A DNA stretch of 64,000 nucleotides, from NCBI GenBank assembly GCA_946061515.1, contig CAMGRL010000004.1, positions 16,505 through 80,504 of the forward strand, given 5' to 3'. The notes under the pieces were generated by a model. That model ran no database searches and was not told where the DNA came from. It worked only from the letters and a program-made list of their open reading frames with translations. Below are positions 24,634 through 33,171 of the stretch, piece after piece. A program made the translations under genes and the position numbers. This stretch comes from an uncultured Clostridia bacterium. GTDB taxonomy: Bacteria; Bacillota; Clostridia; Oscillospirales; Oscillospiraceae. The first letter of the stretch is position 1. Every line of letters starts with the position of its first letter.

Positions 24634-25683
24634 ATGAAATCAAAGAAATGGACAATCACAATGCTATTGGTAATCGTTTTGTCACTGACTGTATTTGCCG
24701 GAATCATGTACTGGATGGATCCCTTACTCCATTACGGCACAGAAAACGATACTTTTACATACTATGAATACGGCGAAATGTATTCAAATCCGGGAATTGC
24801 AATGCACTATACTTATGATGCTGTCATGGTCGGCACATCCATGATAGAAAATACTGATGTAGATCTATGCGATGAATTATTCGGATGCAAGATGGTCCGC
24901 CTTCCTTACTCCGGCGGAACGACCTATAACATGAAAACCATTCTGGATGTCTGTTTTGCCAGTGGCAATGAAATTAAGACGGTTTTCTGGGAGCTGGATG
25001 AGTTCCAGATATTTGGTAGCGCAACAGAACCACGATATCCACTGCCAGATTATCTTTATCGCATGGACCACAGGGAAGACTTATCTTATTTGCTGAACCT
25101 GGATATATTTTATCACTATGGAATGAATAATATTCTGGGGACGCTTCGGGGTGAGATGCGATCAGCTGAAAGGCGTGGTGAAACGCTGACCGGAACCTTC
25201 GGCGCGGAAGCGACTCTGGCTGGCTATTCTCGTCCAGAAAAATCAGCAAGTATTTGCGGCTTTTATAATTCTGCCCTACCAGAAAAAGTTGATGCAAACC
25301 TCTGCAATATAGAGATATTGATTCAGACACACCCGGAAACGCAATTTGTGTTCTTCATGCCTCCGTTCAGTGTACTTTATTGGGATGCAGAAATCCGCAA
25401 TGGAACATTTGAATCCACAATGGATGGTGTAAAATATGCCCTGAAACACCTGCTTGAATATGAGAATGTGCAGATATTCTTTTTTCAAGGTGAAAAAGAA
25501 ATTATTACTAATCTGAATAACTATAAAGATTATTCGCACTACGGACCCTGGATAAATAATCTCACAACGCAATATATCTCAGAAGGACGCAACCAAGTTA
25601 CAAAAGACAACGTTGAACAATTAATTTGTGACATGAAGGATACCATTTATAGCTTTGATTTTGAACTGTTGCTTAAGTCTTAA
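24634..25683 (+). CDS. SGNH-like acyltransferase partner protein
   Basis: 349 residues, one N-terminal membrane helix (about 7-28), the rest extracellular. The VMVGTSMIENTD motif is the SGNH block I (GTS with the nucleophilic Ser), and the C-terminal DYSHYGPWIN supplies the D-x-x-H-type block V. Such proteins accompany MBOATs (like DltD or AlgJ/X) and complete acyl transfer onto a surface polymer. ATG 24634 follows GGGAG at 8 bp, 12 bp after the MBOAT stop. AT-rich like its partner. Confidence 0.83.
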   Translation: MKSKKWTITMLLVIVLSLTVFAGIMYWMDPLLHYGTENDTFTYYEYGEMYSNPGIAMHYTYDAVMVGTSMIENTDVDLCDELFGCKMVRLPYSGGTTYNMKTILDVCFASGNEIKTVFWELDEFQIFGSATEPRYPLPDYLYRMDHREDLSYLLNLDIFYHYGMNNILGTLRGEMRSAERRGETLTGTFGAEATLAGYSRPEKSASICGFYNSALPEKVDANLCNIEILIQTHPETQFVFFMPPFSVLYWDAEIRNGTFESTMDGVKYALKHLLEYENVQIFFFQGEKEIITNLNNYKDYSHYGPWINNLTTQYISEGRNQVTKDNVEQLICDMKDTIYSFDFELLLKS

Positions 25684-25706
25684 CCAGGGGTAAGCATATA
25701 TAGTTT

Positions 25707-25913
25707 TTGATAAAGATGATCAGAGATACTATGGACACTAAGAGTATTAAATACATCCTTCGTCCACAGGAACTTCATATTATTAGTCTGATGAAAGAAC
25801 TCAATAGTGTCAAATGTCATCCGGACTCACCAGACTCAGTGTATAAAGAGATACAGAATATGTTCGGTGCATTTGCCTGTAGTAGTATAAAAAAGAGAAA
25901 GGTTTTCGATTAA
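25707..25913 (+). CDS. weak small ORF, unknown
   Basis: Up to 68 codons (TTG 25707, or ATG 25716 with 65 codons), AT-rich, no convincing ribosome-binding site. The sequence is hydrophilic with no motif. It ends shortly before the terminator shared with hypA. It may be a degraded gene belonging to the AT-rich insert. Confidence 0.25.
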   Translation: MIKMIRDTMDTKSIKYILRPQELHIISLMKELNSVKCHPDSPDSVYKEIQNMFGAFACSSIKKRKVFD

Positions 25914-25936
25914 CCGGCAATAGACATAAATAAAAA

Positions 25937-25980
25937 ATAGCCGCAAGCCATTGTTTGATGACTTGCGGCTATGGTTTTTA
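25937..25980. terminator. bidirectional terminator
   Basis: 11-bp stem ATAGCCGCAAG/CTTGCGGCTAT (25937-25947 with 25962-25972), with an A-run on the left and a T-run on the right. It ends hypA on the minus strand and the acyltransferase transcript on the plus strand. Confidence 0.8.
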
Positions 25981-26334
25981 TTGCTGATTTTCTTCCGGCA
26001 GGTGGATCTCCTTGATGGTGAAATCCTTGCCGGACAGGATCGTCTTGTCAAAGCTGCCGCAGTTGGGACAGTAGCCCTCATGCTCCACCACATTGAAGAT
26101 CTCGTCACAGTCGTCGCACTCGGCCAGACCGGGAACGGTCTCCATGATGAGCTTTGTATCGCTGAGCATGGTGCCCTCTGTGACCAGAGGGTACACATCC
26201 TCAACATACTTGGGGATGATCAGGGACAATTCCCCGATCTCCACAACGATCTCGCTGATGCTTTGAATATTGTTTTCGGCGGCAAAGTCCATGACGGTCT
26301 TGCACATCTGCCGTACTACGCCAATCTCATGCAT
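25978..26334 (-). CDS. hypA: nickel metallochaperone HypA
   Basis: 118 residues. It begins MHEIGVV; in HypA the N-terminal amine and the MHE histidine bind nickel. The zinc domain is CDDC and CPNC (about residues 74-93). HypA inserts nickel into NiFe hydrogenase (and in some species urease). No hydrogenase or other hyp gene is in the window. It is 10 bp downstream of the Fe-S flavoprotein gene on the same strand, so the two are an operon. Confidence 0.93.
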   Translation of the reverse strand: MHEIGVVRQMCKTVMDFAAENNIQSISEIVVEIGELSLIIPKYVEDVYPLVTEGTMLSDTKLIMETVPGLAECDDCDEIFNVVEHEGYCPNCGSFDKTILSGKDFTIKEIHLPEENQQ

Positions 26335-26344
26335 GGGCGCTCAC

Positions 26345-29032
26345 TTACTTTCCGAAGCCGATCTTCTTTGCGGCGACGGTGCCCAGACGTACGGGCACGT
26401 TGCCGGCGATACGGGCAAGGGTCTGGAAATAGGGGGTGCCCACATTGTCGCTGATCTTCTCCAGGTGGATGGCGTCAAACTTGCACTTGGTGGTGCAGAT
26501 GCCGCAGCCTACGCACATGTATTCATCCACAATTACCGCGCCGCAGCCAAGGCAGCGCTCGGTCTCTTTCTTCAGCTGCTCCTCGGTGAATACGCCGCGC
26601 AGATCCTTGAAGGTCTTTTTCGCCTCAGCGGCAGCGCCGCCGGCGGCCTTCTGCCGGGGAGCAGTGTCGAAGGATTCGATGGAGACGGCGGCGGTGGAGA
26701 CGTCCAGGGCCTTGTAATCCCGGCGGTCGCGGCCGAAGTCCAGACGCTGGCCCGGATGGACAAAGCGGTGGATGGAGATGGCGCCCTCCTTACCGGCGGC
26801 AATGGCGTCGATGGCAAACTTGGGTCCGGTCACCACGTCGCCGCCCGCGAAGATGTCAGGCTCGCCGGTCTGGTAGCTGAGAGAATCCACATACACGGTG
26901 CCCTTGCGGCTAAACTGCATATTGGTCCCCTCGTCGATGCCGCCCATATCCACAAGCTGGCCGATGGCGGAAATCACGCTGCTGACGGGAACGGTCTGGA
27001 ACTTGCCGGTGCCCACGGGCTTGCGGCGGCCCTTTGCGTCGGCCTCGCCCAGCTCCATAAGCTCCACCTTCAGCTCCTGGGCCTTGCCCTTGCCGCAGAT
27101 CTCCACGGGGGAGGCCAGGAACATGAACTTGACGCCCTCTTCCTCCGCCTCGGCGATCTCATCGTCGGCTGCGGGCATTTCGTCACGGCCCCGGCGGTAG
27201 ACGATGGTCACGTTCTCCGCGCCCAGACGGACAGCGGTGCGGGCCACGTCGATGGCCACATTGCCGCCGCCGATGACGGCCACATCATTGCCGATCCCGG
27301 GCTTCTCGCCCAGGTTCACGGCCTTCAAAAAGTCGATGCCGGTAAACACGCCGGGCAGATCGTCGCCCTTGCAGCCCACGGCCATACCCTTGGATGCGCC
27401 GATGCCCAGGTAAAAGGCCTTGAAGCCCTCCTGACGGAGCTGTTGAATGGTGACGTCCTTGCCCACCTGAACGCCGGTTTTGAACTCGACGCCCAGCTCG
27501 CGGAGAATGTCGATCTCGGCATTGACCACATCACGGTCCAAACGGAAGCTGGGGATGCCCAGGGTCATCATACCGCCCAGCAGCTTTTCCTTTTCAAAAA
27601 CGGTCACGGGATAGCCCTTGACGGCCAGATAGTAGGCGCAGCTCAGACCCGCTGGGCCGGCGCCGATGACGGCGATCTTTTCGGGATAGGGCTTGCCGGT
27701 CTGGTTGAGCATTTTGGGCACATAGCGGGTGCCGGCCTCCAGATCCTTTTCGGCGATGAACTTCTTGATGTCGTCGATAGCGATGGGGGAGTCGATGCTG
27801 CCGCGGGTGCAGGCGTCCTCGCAGGCCTTGTTGCAGATACGGCCGCAGACGGCGGGGAAGGGGTTCTCCTTCTTGATCAGCTCCAGAGCTTCGGTGTACC
27901 GGCCCTGGGAGGCCAGCTTGATATAGCCCTGAACAGGAATGTGGGCGGGGCACTGGGACTTGCAGGGGGCGGTGCCGGTGGAAACCACGTCGGTGCGGTT
28001 GGTGCGGTAGTCCACGTTGTAGTCGGACTTTTTCCACATGCTGTTCCGGTACTCGACGGTGCTCACATCGCCCACAACAGGCTCGGTGGAGCAGAGCTTC
28101 TGACCCAGCTTCAGGGCGTTCATCTGGCAGTTTTCCACGCACTGGCCGCAGGCCACGCAGTTTTGCTTATCGACTCTGGCAACATAGTTTGAACGCAGGC
28201 TGTCGGGCTTGCGGAAGTACTCGCCGATGCGCAGGGCAAAGCAGGAGCAGCCGCAGCAGTTGCAGATGGCGCTGGCGTCCTCAAAGCCGGGGGCCTGGTT
28301 GATCTCATGGACAAGGCCGTTGTCCTCGGCCCGCTTGAGGATCTGATAAGCCTCCTCCTTGCTGACCTCACGGTGTGCGCCGGTCTTTATGTAAGTGCGG
28401 GCGTTTTCGTTGAGGTACATGCACATATCCTCTTCCAGGTGGCCGCAGCCCTCACCCATCAGGCGGCGGGCACGGCGGCAGGAGCAGGGGCCTACAGAGA
28501 CGATCTCCGCTTTGTCAATCAGCGTGGAGATCTCATCGTAGGAAGCTGTGCGGGAGTTATTCTCGATGGCGCTCATGACGGGCATGACCCGCATGAAGGA
28601 CATGCCGGGGGCCATGACGGGAGCCAGAACGCTTATACGGCGGCGGGTGTACTCTTCAAAGCAGCGGCCCAGATCGGGGTATTTGTCGCACTGCTCACGG
28701 TTGGTCAGAATACCTTCCATGATACCGGGGACCCAGATGGGGTAATAGTAGCCCGGCGCGCCGTCCACAGGTCTTGTGCGGATCACACCGCAGGTAACGA
28801 GCTTGTCAAGCTGCGTTTGGGTGAAATCCACGCTCTTTTTCGCGCGCCTTGCGATATCCTCCACCGTTCTGGGGGTCTCCAGACGCATGTGCATCATTAC
28901 CTCGCACATGTCGTCGCTGACGATGGGTTCAAGGATCCTGTACTCCGGGTCATTGTAGGTGATGCCGGTATAGGTCAGGCTTTCAAGGCTTATCTTGCTA
29001 GCAAGTTTAAGAATATTTGGTCTTTTTGCCAT
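26345..29032 (-). CDS. large Fe-S NAD(P)/FAD oxidoreductase (GltD-like core)
   Basis: 895 residues. An N-terminal region of about 170 residues includes a possible winged-helix stretch (VEDIARRAKKSVDFTQTQLDKL), then CSCRRARR, CNCCGCSC and a ferredoxin motif CVACGQCVENCQMNA (about 290-305). Next is a DPYD/GltD N-terminal Fe-S domain (APCKSQCPAHIPVQG, CGRICNKACEDACTRG), the GltD two-dinucleotide core (VIGAGPAGLSCAYYLA, VIGGGNVAIDVARTA, FAGGDVVTGP), and C-terminal CLGCG plus CVGCGICTTKC. It is likely an NAD(P)H-ferredoxin-type electron-transfer subunit; the partner is unknown. The coupled hypA suggests a hydrogenase or other nickel enzyme elsewhere. Confidence 0.88.
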   Translation of the reverse strand: MAKRPNILKLASKISLESLTYTGITYNDPEYRILEPIVSDDMCEVMMHMRLETPRTVEDIARRAKKSVDFTQTQLDKLVTCGVIRTRPVDGAPGYYYPIWVPGIMEGILTNREQCDKYPDLGRCFEEYTRRRISVLAPVMAPGMSFMRVMPVMSAIENNSRTASYDEISTLIDKAEIVSVGPCSCRRARRLMGEGCGHLEEDMCMYLNENARTYIKTGAHREVSKEEAYQILKRAEDNGLVHEINQAPGFEDASAICNCCGCSCFALRIGEYFRKPDSLRSNYVARVDKQNCVACGQCVENCQMNALKLGQKLCSTEPVVGDVSTVEYRNSMWKKSDYNVDYRTNRTDVVSTGTAPCKSQCPAHIPVQGYIKLASQGRYTEALELIKKENPFPAVCGRICNKACEDACTRGSIDSPIAIDDIKKFIAEKDLEAGTRYVPKMLNQTGKPYPEKIAVIGAGPAGLSCAYYLAVKGYPVTVFEKEKLLGGMMTLGIPSFRLDRDVVNAEIDILRELGVEFKTGVQVGKDVTIQQLRQEGFKAFYLGIGASKGMAVGCKGDDLPGVFTGIDFLKAVNLGEKPGIGNDVAVIGGGNVAIDVARTAVRLGAENVTIVYRRGRDEMPAADDEIAEAEEEGVKFMFLASPVEICGKGKAQELKVELMELGEADAKGRRKPVGTGKFQTVPVSSVISAIGQLVDMGGIDEGTNMQFSRKGTVYVDSLSYQTGEPDIFAGGDVVTGPKFAIDAIAAGKEGAISIHRFVHPGQRLDFGRDRRDYKALDVSTAAVSIESFDTAPRQKAAGGAAAEAKKTFKDLRGVFTEEQLKKETERCLGCGAVIVDEYMCVGCGICTTKCKFDAIHLEKISDNVGTPYFQTLARIAGNVPVRLGTVAAKKIGFGK

Positions 29033-29076
29033 TTCACTCCACCTCGTTAAAATTTTTGGTGTGTTAAACTATTCTC

Positions 29077-29177
29077 ATTATACCATCGAAATGCGTTTAC
29101 CGCAATTATATATTTGTTGAAAAGTGTATAAAACCAGCTGTGCGCGCCTTGATTTATTCATATCTTTAGGCTATACT
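29077..29177. promoter_or_regulatory. divergent promoters
   Basis: Minus: TTGCGG (29105-29100), 17-bp spacer, TATAAT (29082-29077), to the Fe-S flavoprotein and hypA. Plus: TTGATT (29149-29154), 17-bp spacer, TATACT (29172-29177), to the CYTH gene. Confidence 0.65.
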
Positions 29178-29194
29178 TTCAAGCGGTGATCGAA

Positions 29195-29698
29195 ATGAAA
29201 GACAGCATTTACGAGATAGAACGGAAATATCTGATCCGGTACCCGGACATGGATCTGCTGAACAGCCGGGCCGAAAAAACAGAGATCACCCAGACCTATC
29301 TCAAAACCCGGGACGGTCATACGGCAAGGGTGAGAAAGCGGGGCCTGGACGGGGCTTACGTCTATACGCACACGCAGAAAACCCGGCTCAGCGACGTGAA
29401 AAGAATAGAGCTGGAGCGGGAGATCAGCGAGGAGGAGTATACGCGCCTTCTGGAGGACGCAGACCCGGCCCGCGGCGTTATCCATAAGGACAGATACTGC
29501 CTGACGTACAGGGAACAAATGTTCGAGATCGACGTCTATCCCTTTTGGAACGATAGGGCCATCATGGAGATCGAGCTGGACAACGAAGGGCAGGAGATCA
29601 TTTTCCCGCCGGAAATTCAGATCATCCGTGAAGTGACTGCGGATAAACGCTATACCAATTCTTCCCTTGCAAAGCAAGTACCCTATGACAGCATATGA
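29195..29698 (+). CDS. CYTH domain protein (class IV adenylate cyclase/triphosphatase family)
   Basis: 167 residues. The family signature E-x-E-x-K appears as IYEIERKYLI near the N-terminus, followed by alternating charged strands (ARVRKRG, ELEREISEEEY, EIDVYPFWNDRAIMEIELD) that line the triphosphate tunnel. CYTH enzymes hydrolyse inorganic or organic triphosphates; bacterial ones are often tripolyphosphatases. ATG 29195 is preferred over GTG 29186 because ExExK usually sits very near the start. The promoter -10 ends 17 bp upstream, so the leader is very short. It heads a run of co-oriented genes to 34357. Confidence 0.85.
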   Translation: MKDSIYEIERKYLIRYPDMDLLNSRAEKTEITQTYLKTRDGHTARVRKRGLDGAYVYTHTQKTRLSDVKRIELEREISEEEYTRLLEDADPARGVIHKDRYCLTYREQMFEIDVYPFWNDRAIMEIELDNEGQEIIFPPEIQIIREVTADKRYTNSSLAKQVPYDSI

Positions 29699-29711
29699 AA
29701 GGATACAGACA

Positions 29712-30998
29712 ATGAAAAAGATAATGGCATTGATCCTTGTTCTGGCTCTTGCGGCCACCATGTGCGCCTGCGACGGGCTGGAAAAGCTGGAGCAGGTGGA
29801 GCTTCCGCCTCTGCCCACTGTGGAGCCCAGCCAGGAGCCGGAGACCACACCCGAACCGGAGGAGAGCCCTGAACCCAGCCCGGAACCGGTGGAGCTGGGA
29901 AACCGGGTGATCGTAAGCATAAAGAATCATACGGAAATCCACAACGCCCCGGATAACGAGGAACAGCGCATCCTGACCTTCTCCTATGATACGCCCCAAG
30001 TCCATATTGAGGGCAATGACGCCGCGGCGGCGGTCATCAACGACCACATCGCCCTGCTGGATGAGCTGTATTATACCGGCACCGGTGAAGGCGATGGCCT
30101 TAACGCCATGCTGGAAATGGCTCTGGACAATTACAGCTATTCCGTGGACACCGGGGCCGAGATCGGTCTTGAATTTTCCAGCGACAGAACGGTCAAAATT
30201 TCCCGCGCAGACAGCAGCGCAGTTAGTCTGGTGTTCACCACCATGACCTATACCGGCGGCGCACACGGCAATTACTTTGACGCAGGCTATGTGTACGACG
30301 CCCAGACCGGCGAACTGCTGACGCTGGATAAGCTCACTTCCGACGTTGACGCGTTTTCTGATTTTGTTCTGGAATACATGCTTACCCTGGCCAAGGAAGA
30401 CGAGACCTATGCAAGTCTTGACCTGATCGAGGATCTGCCCTCCGCCCTGGCCATGCTGATCCGTGAAGGCTCATGGTACTTTGACGAAAACGGCCTTGTG
30501 CTGTTCTCCGATGTCTATGAACTGGCTTCTTACGCGGAGGGGATCATCCGTTTCACCGTTCCCTATGAAGAGCTGGAGAACTATATCGACGCCAAGTGGC
30601 TGCCCACGGAGCGCTTGAGCGGGGACGGCAGCTTTGAAGCATCCCTGCAGAGCGATGTGCCCTCCGGCAGCGTGGAGATCATTGACAAGGTGACAGCGGA
30701 CAGCGAGGGGCTGGAGCTCTGCCTCAAAGCCGTGGGCACGGTGTACGATGTCAGTATCAGCTCTGTTGAGTACGCTGATTACAGCCACAAGTTCTTTGAG
30801 ACGGCAAGCCACTGGGCCTGCAGCTATATGAACGACTGCGCCATCCAGCTGGTCACCCTCATCTCCGAGGGAATGCCCGATCTGATGATCAGCTACACCA
30901 CGGCAGACGGTACACGACAGCACATTCTGATCTCCCAGAGCGGGGAGGACGGCAGTATTATCCTGATCGACGCGGAGAGCGTGGAGGCAGTCGGATGA
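29712..30998 (+). CDS. lipoprotein with DUF3298/DUF4163-like domain
   Basis: 428 residues. A signal peptide (MKKIMALILVLALAATMCAC) contains a lipobox-like cysteine and is followed by a Pro/Glu-rich linker (about 35-70). The domain at about 75-290 has the DUF4163 to DUF3298 pattern seen in RsiV-type extracytoplasmic proteins: a strand-rich half, then FTTMTYTGGAHGNYFDAGYVYD and GELLTLDKLTSD. RsiV relatives bind lysozyme; nothing here proves that. The C-terminal 130 residues are unassigned. ATG 29712 has AAAGGA upstream; the longer frame would overlap the CYTH gene. Confidence 0.8.
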   Translation: MKKIMALILVLALAATMCACDGLEKLEQVELPPLPTVEPSQEPETTPEPEESPEPSPEPVELGNRVIVSIKNHTEIHNAPDNEEQRILTFSYDTPQVHIEGNDAAAAVINDHIALLDELYYTGTGEGDGLNAMLEMALDNYSYSVDTGAEIGLEFSSDRTVKISRADSSAVSLVFTTMTYTGGAHGNYFDAGYVYDAQTGELLTLDKLTSDVDAFSDFVLEYMLTLAKEDETYASLDLIEDLPSALAMLIREGSWYFDENGLVLFSDVYELASYAEGIIRFTVPYEELENYIDAKWLPTERLSGDGSFEASLQSDVPSGSVEIIDKVTADSEGLELCLKAVGTVYDVSISSVEYADYSHKFFETASHWACSYMNDCAIQLVTLISEGMPDLMISYTTADGTRQHILISQSGEDGSIILIDAESVEAVG

Positions 30999-31771
30999 CG
31001 CTCCGGGAAGAACAAAAGGATTTCCGGATGGAAAGAAAATATTACTTCTATACGGATAAAGAGGGAAAGATCAGAAAAGAATGCAGGATGTTTTGCCCAT
31101 CTGAACATTCCGCTTATGTTTGTTTCAGTTCAACCGCGGGGAACGAGCTTATCGGCATGTTTCCGGAAATCAGGGTTATCGTGTTGGAAGAGGATTTGTC
31201 GATTGGAGAAATATCTGATTTATCGCAAAGATACAGCGTCCCATATATCCTTGATTTTCATGGGAAGAATCCTTGCGTGGAGTTCAATGCGCAGATAGCT
31301 GCCTTGGAACGTGTGGATGAAATTACCGTATGGTATGGGGATAATCCGTCAGAGTATTGCGGTATGCTGTATGCGTTATCTGCGATGTCTCAGATTAAGC
31401 CGGAGGCGGAAATAAAGCTATTGAATGTAGGGGTCGGCGGTTTTTTGTCTGCGGAAGAAGCCCTGTTTGCGCTTCCAGCTGAGACGCTCATGAAATTTGA
31501 ATACGCTGCGTCCCGTGACGAAATCCTGAGTTATGTAAAAAAATGGGAAAGGCTTGAACGGCAGAACAAATTGCTCAGAGTGTGGGAAGGGAATGAAATC
31601 GTATCAGTAAATGAAGATTATTTTGATAATGCGCTTAAAACATACCTTGATGAGTCGGAAAAGAAGGACATGGAAGCGGCAACCAAGCTTTCGGCCGAGC
31701 TTGAATTCAGCAAAGGTTGGTCCATTAACATCATGTTCCTTATCGACAGAGTAAAAAAACAAAAGCAATGA
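30995..31771 (+). CDS. DUF1835-like protein
   Basis: 258 residues, cytoplasmic, no signal. The middle part (IRVIVLEEDLSIGEISD, then ITVWYGDNPSEYCGMLYALSAM) resembles DUF1835, a nucleotide-binding-like domain of unknown function, and the C-terminal part could be the associated DUF3658 region; the match is from pattern only. ATG 30995 overlaps the previous stop (ATGA) and has GGAGG at 7 bp; an internal ATG at 31028 is also well placed. Lower GC than the flanking genes. Confidence 0.6.
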   Translation: MTLREEQKDFRMERKYYFYTDKEGKIRKECRMFCPSEHSAYVCFSSTAGNELIGMFPEIRVIVLEEDLSIGEISDLSQRYSVPYILDFHGKNPCVEFNAQIAALERVDEITVWYGDNPSEYCGMLYALSAMSQIKPEAEIKLLNVGVGGFLSAEEALFALPAETLMKFEYAASRDEILSYVKKWERLERQNKLLRVWEGNEIVSVNEDYFDNALKTYLDESEKKDMEAATKLSAELEFSKGWSINIMFLIDRVKKQKQ

Positions 31772-31781
31772 AGGAGAAAAA

Positions 31782-33164
31782 ATGAAGAAGCTGATTATGG
31801 CGGTATTGGCAATAGGGATACTTGTTGCGGCCTTCTTTTTGATCAGTCCGCCGCTGAATCGAAACGGGCAGTCCGACCTTCCGGACCCGACTGAGAACAG
31901 CACGGAAATGCCGCCGGAAGAGACGCCGGAACCGGTGTTTTACGACGGCGTTCAGGTGGACGAAAACACAAAATCCATAGCGCTGAATCCCGAAAGCAGC
32001 GTGGAGGAACTTGCCGCCTTGGCAGAGAATCTCACCGGTCTGGAGCTTATCGACTTCGGCGCAAGGGAACCCGGCGAGGAAGAACTGTCCCTGCTCAATG
32101 AAGCCTTTCCCGAAGTTGCCCTTCAATACAGCGTGGCGGTAAACGGGCAGACCTATGACTGCGGCGTTACCGAGCTTGACTTCTCAGCCATGAGCCCTGC
32201 CGATGTGGACCTGGCGGCGGAACAGATCAAAAAGCTTCCGGCGCTGAGCTATGTGTATCTGGGCGGGGAGTCGGAAAACGCGGGGGCTCTCGGTTTTACG
32301 GAGGTGGGAAAATTCCAGAGCGCAAGGCCGGACGTCAGCTATGATTTCAGCTTTACCATTTACGACAAGACCTTCTCCACCGCCGACGAGATCATCGACC
32401 TGAACCACACCTGGCTGGGAGACGCCGGAGAAGCGGTGAAGGCGGTGCTGCCCTACATGAATAAATGCACCTATCTGGACATGGACACCTGCGGCCTCTC
32501 CAACGAGCAGATGGAAGAGATCCGGAACGCATTCCCCAACATCAAGGTGGTATGGCGGATCAATTTCGGTTCCCAGTACAGCGTGAGAACGGATGTGGAG
32601 AAGATCCTGGCCTCCGTCAAGGGCGAGTGGCTCACGGCGGAAAACGTGGCTCCTCTGAAGTACTGCACCGATGTGAAATACCTGGATCTTGGACATAATA
32701 TCATCGGCGACATCTCCTTTGTGGCCTCTATGCCGGACCTGGAAGTGGCTGTGCTGGCCATCAATTACTGGAGCGATGCCACGCCCCTGGCCTCCTGCAA
32801 GAAGCTGGAGTATCTGGAGGTGTTCAATACCTTCCTGTCTGACCTGTCGCCCCTGGCGGAGCTGACCAACCTGAAGCATCTGAACATCTGCTGGCTGGAG
32901 AATGTGACGGATATTACGCCGCTGTATGGCCTGACCAATCTGGAGCGCCTGTGGATCGGCAGCATGACGCCTATCCCCCAGGACCAGATCGATACCATCC
33001 GGGAAAAACTGCCCAACTGCGTCATCAACACCACCACCGAGAACCCCACTGAGGAGGGCTGGCGCGATGACGAGCGCTACGAGCTTCTCAAGGAGCAGTT
33101 CGGCTATGACGAGGGCGCCTATTCCTTCTACTATCTGGACCCCAAATATTATCCCCAGAGCTGA
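31782..33164 (+). CDS. exported leucine-rich repeat protein
   Basis: 460 residues. One N-terminal hydrophobic segment (about 4-24) without a clear lipobox, then a Pro/Glu-rich linker. The C-terminal half (about 280-430) holds several degenerate leucine-rich repeats: VKYLDLGHNIIGDISFVASMP, LEYLEVFNTFLSDLSPLAELTNLKHL, LTNLERLWIG. LRR domains bind proteins; the target is unknown. It lies between the DUF1835-like and phosphodiester glycosidase genes, 7-10 bp apart, so they are probably one operon for a surface function. Confidence 0.8.
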   Translation: MKKLIMAVLAIGILVAAFFLISPPLNRNGQSDLPDPTENSTEMPPEETPEPVFYDGVQVDENTKSIALNPESSVEELAALAENLTGLELIDFGAREPGEEELSLLNEAFPEVALQYSVAVNGQTYDCGVTELDFSAMSPADVDLAAEQIKKLPALSYVYLGGESENAGALGFTEVGKFQSARPDVSYDFSFTIYDKTFSTADEIIDLNHTWLGDAGEAVKAVLPYMNKCTYLDMDTCGLSNEQMEEIRNAFPNIKVVWRINFGSQYSVRTDVEKILASVKGEWLTAENVAPLKYCTDVKYLDLGHNIIGDISFVASMPDLEVAVLAINYWSDATPLASCKKLEYLEVFNTFLSDLSPLAELTNLKHLNICWLENVTDITPLYGLTNLERLWIGSMTPIPQDQIDTIREKLPNCVINTTTENPTEEGWRDDERYELLKEQFGYDEGAYSFYYLDPKYYPQS

Positions 33165-33171
33165 GAAGGAA

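Noticed and set aside
26270-28192. 640-codon plus-strand ORF
   Set aside because: Antisense shadow of the Fe-S flavoprotein; no domain and biased composition.
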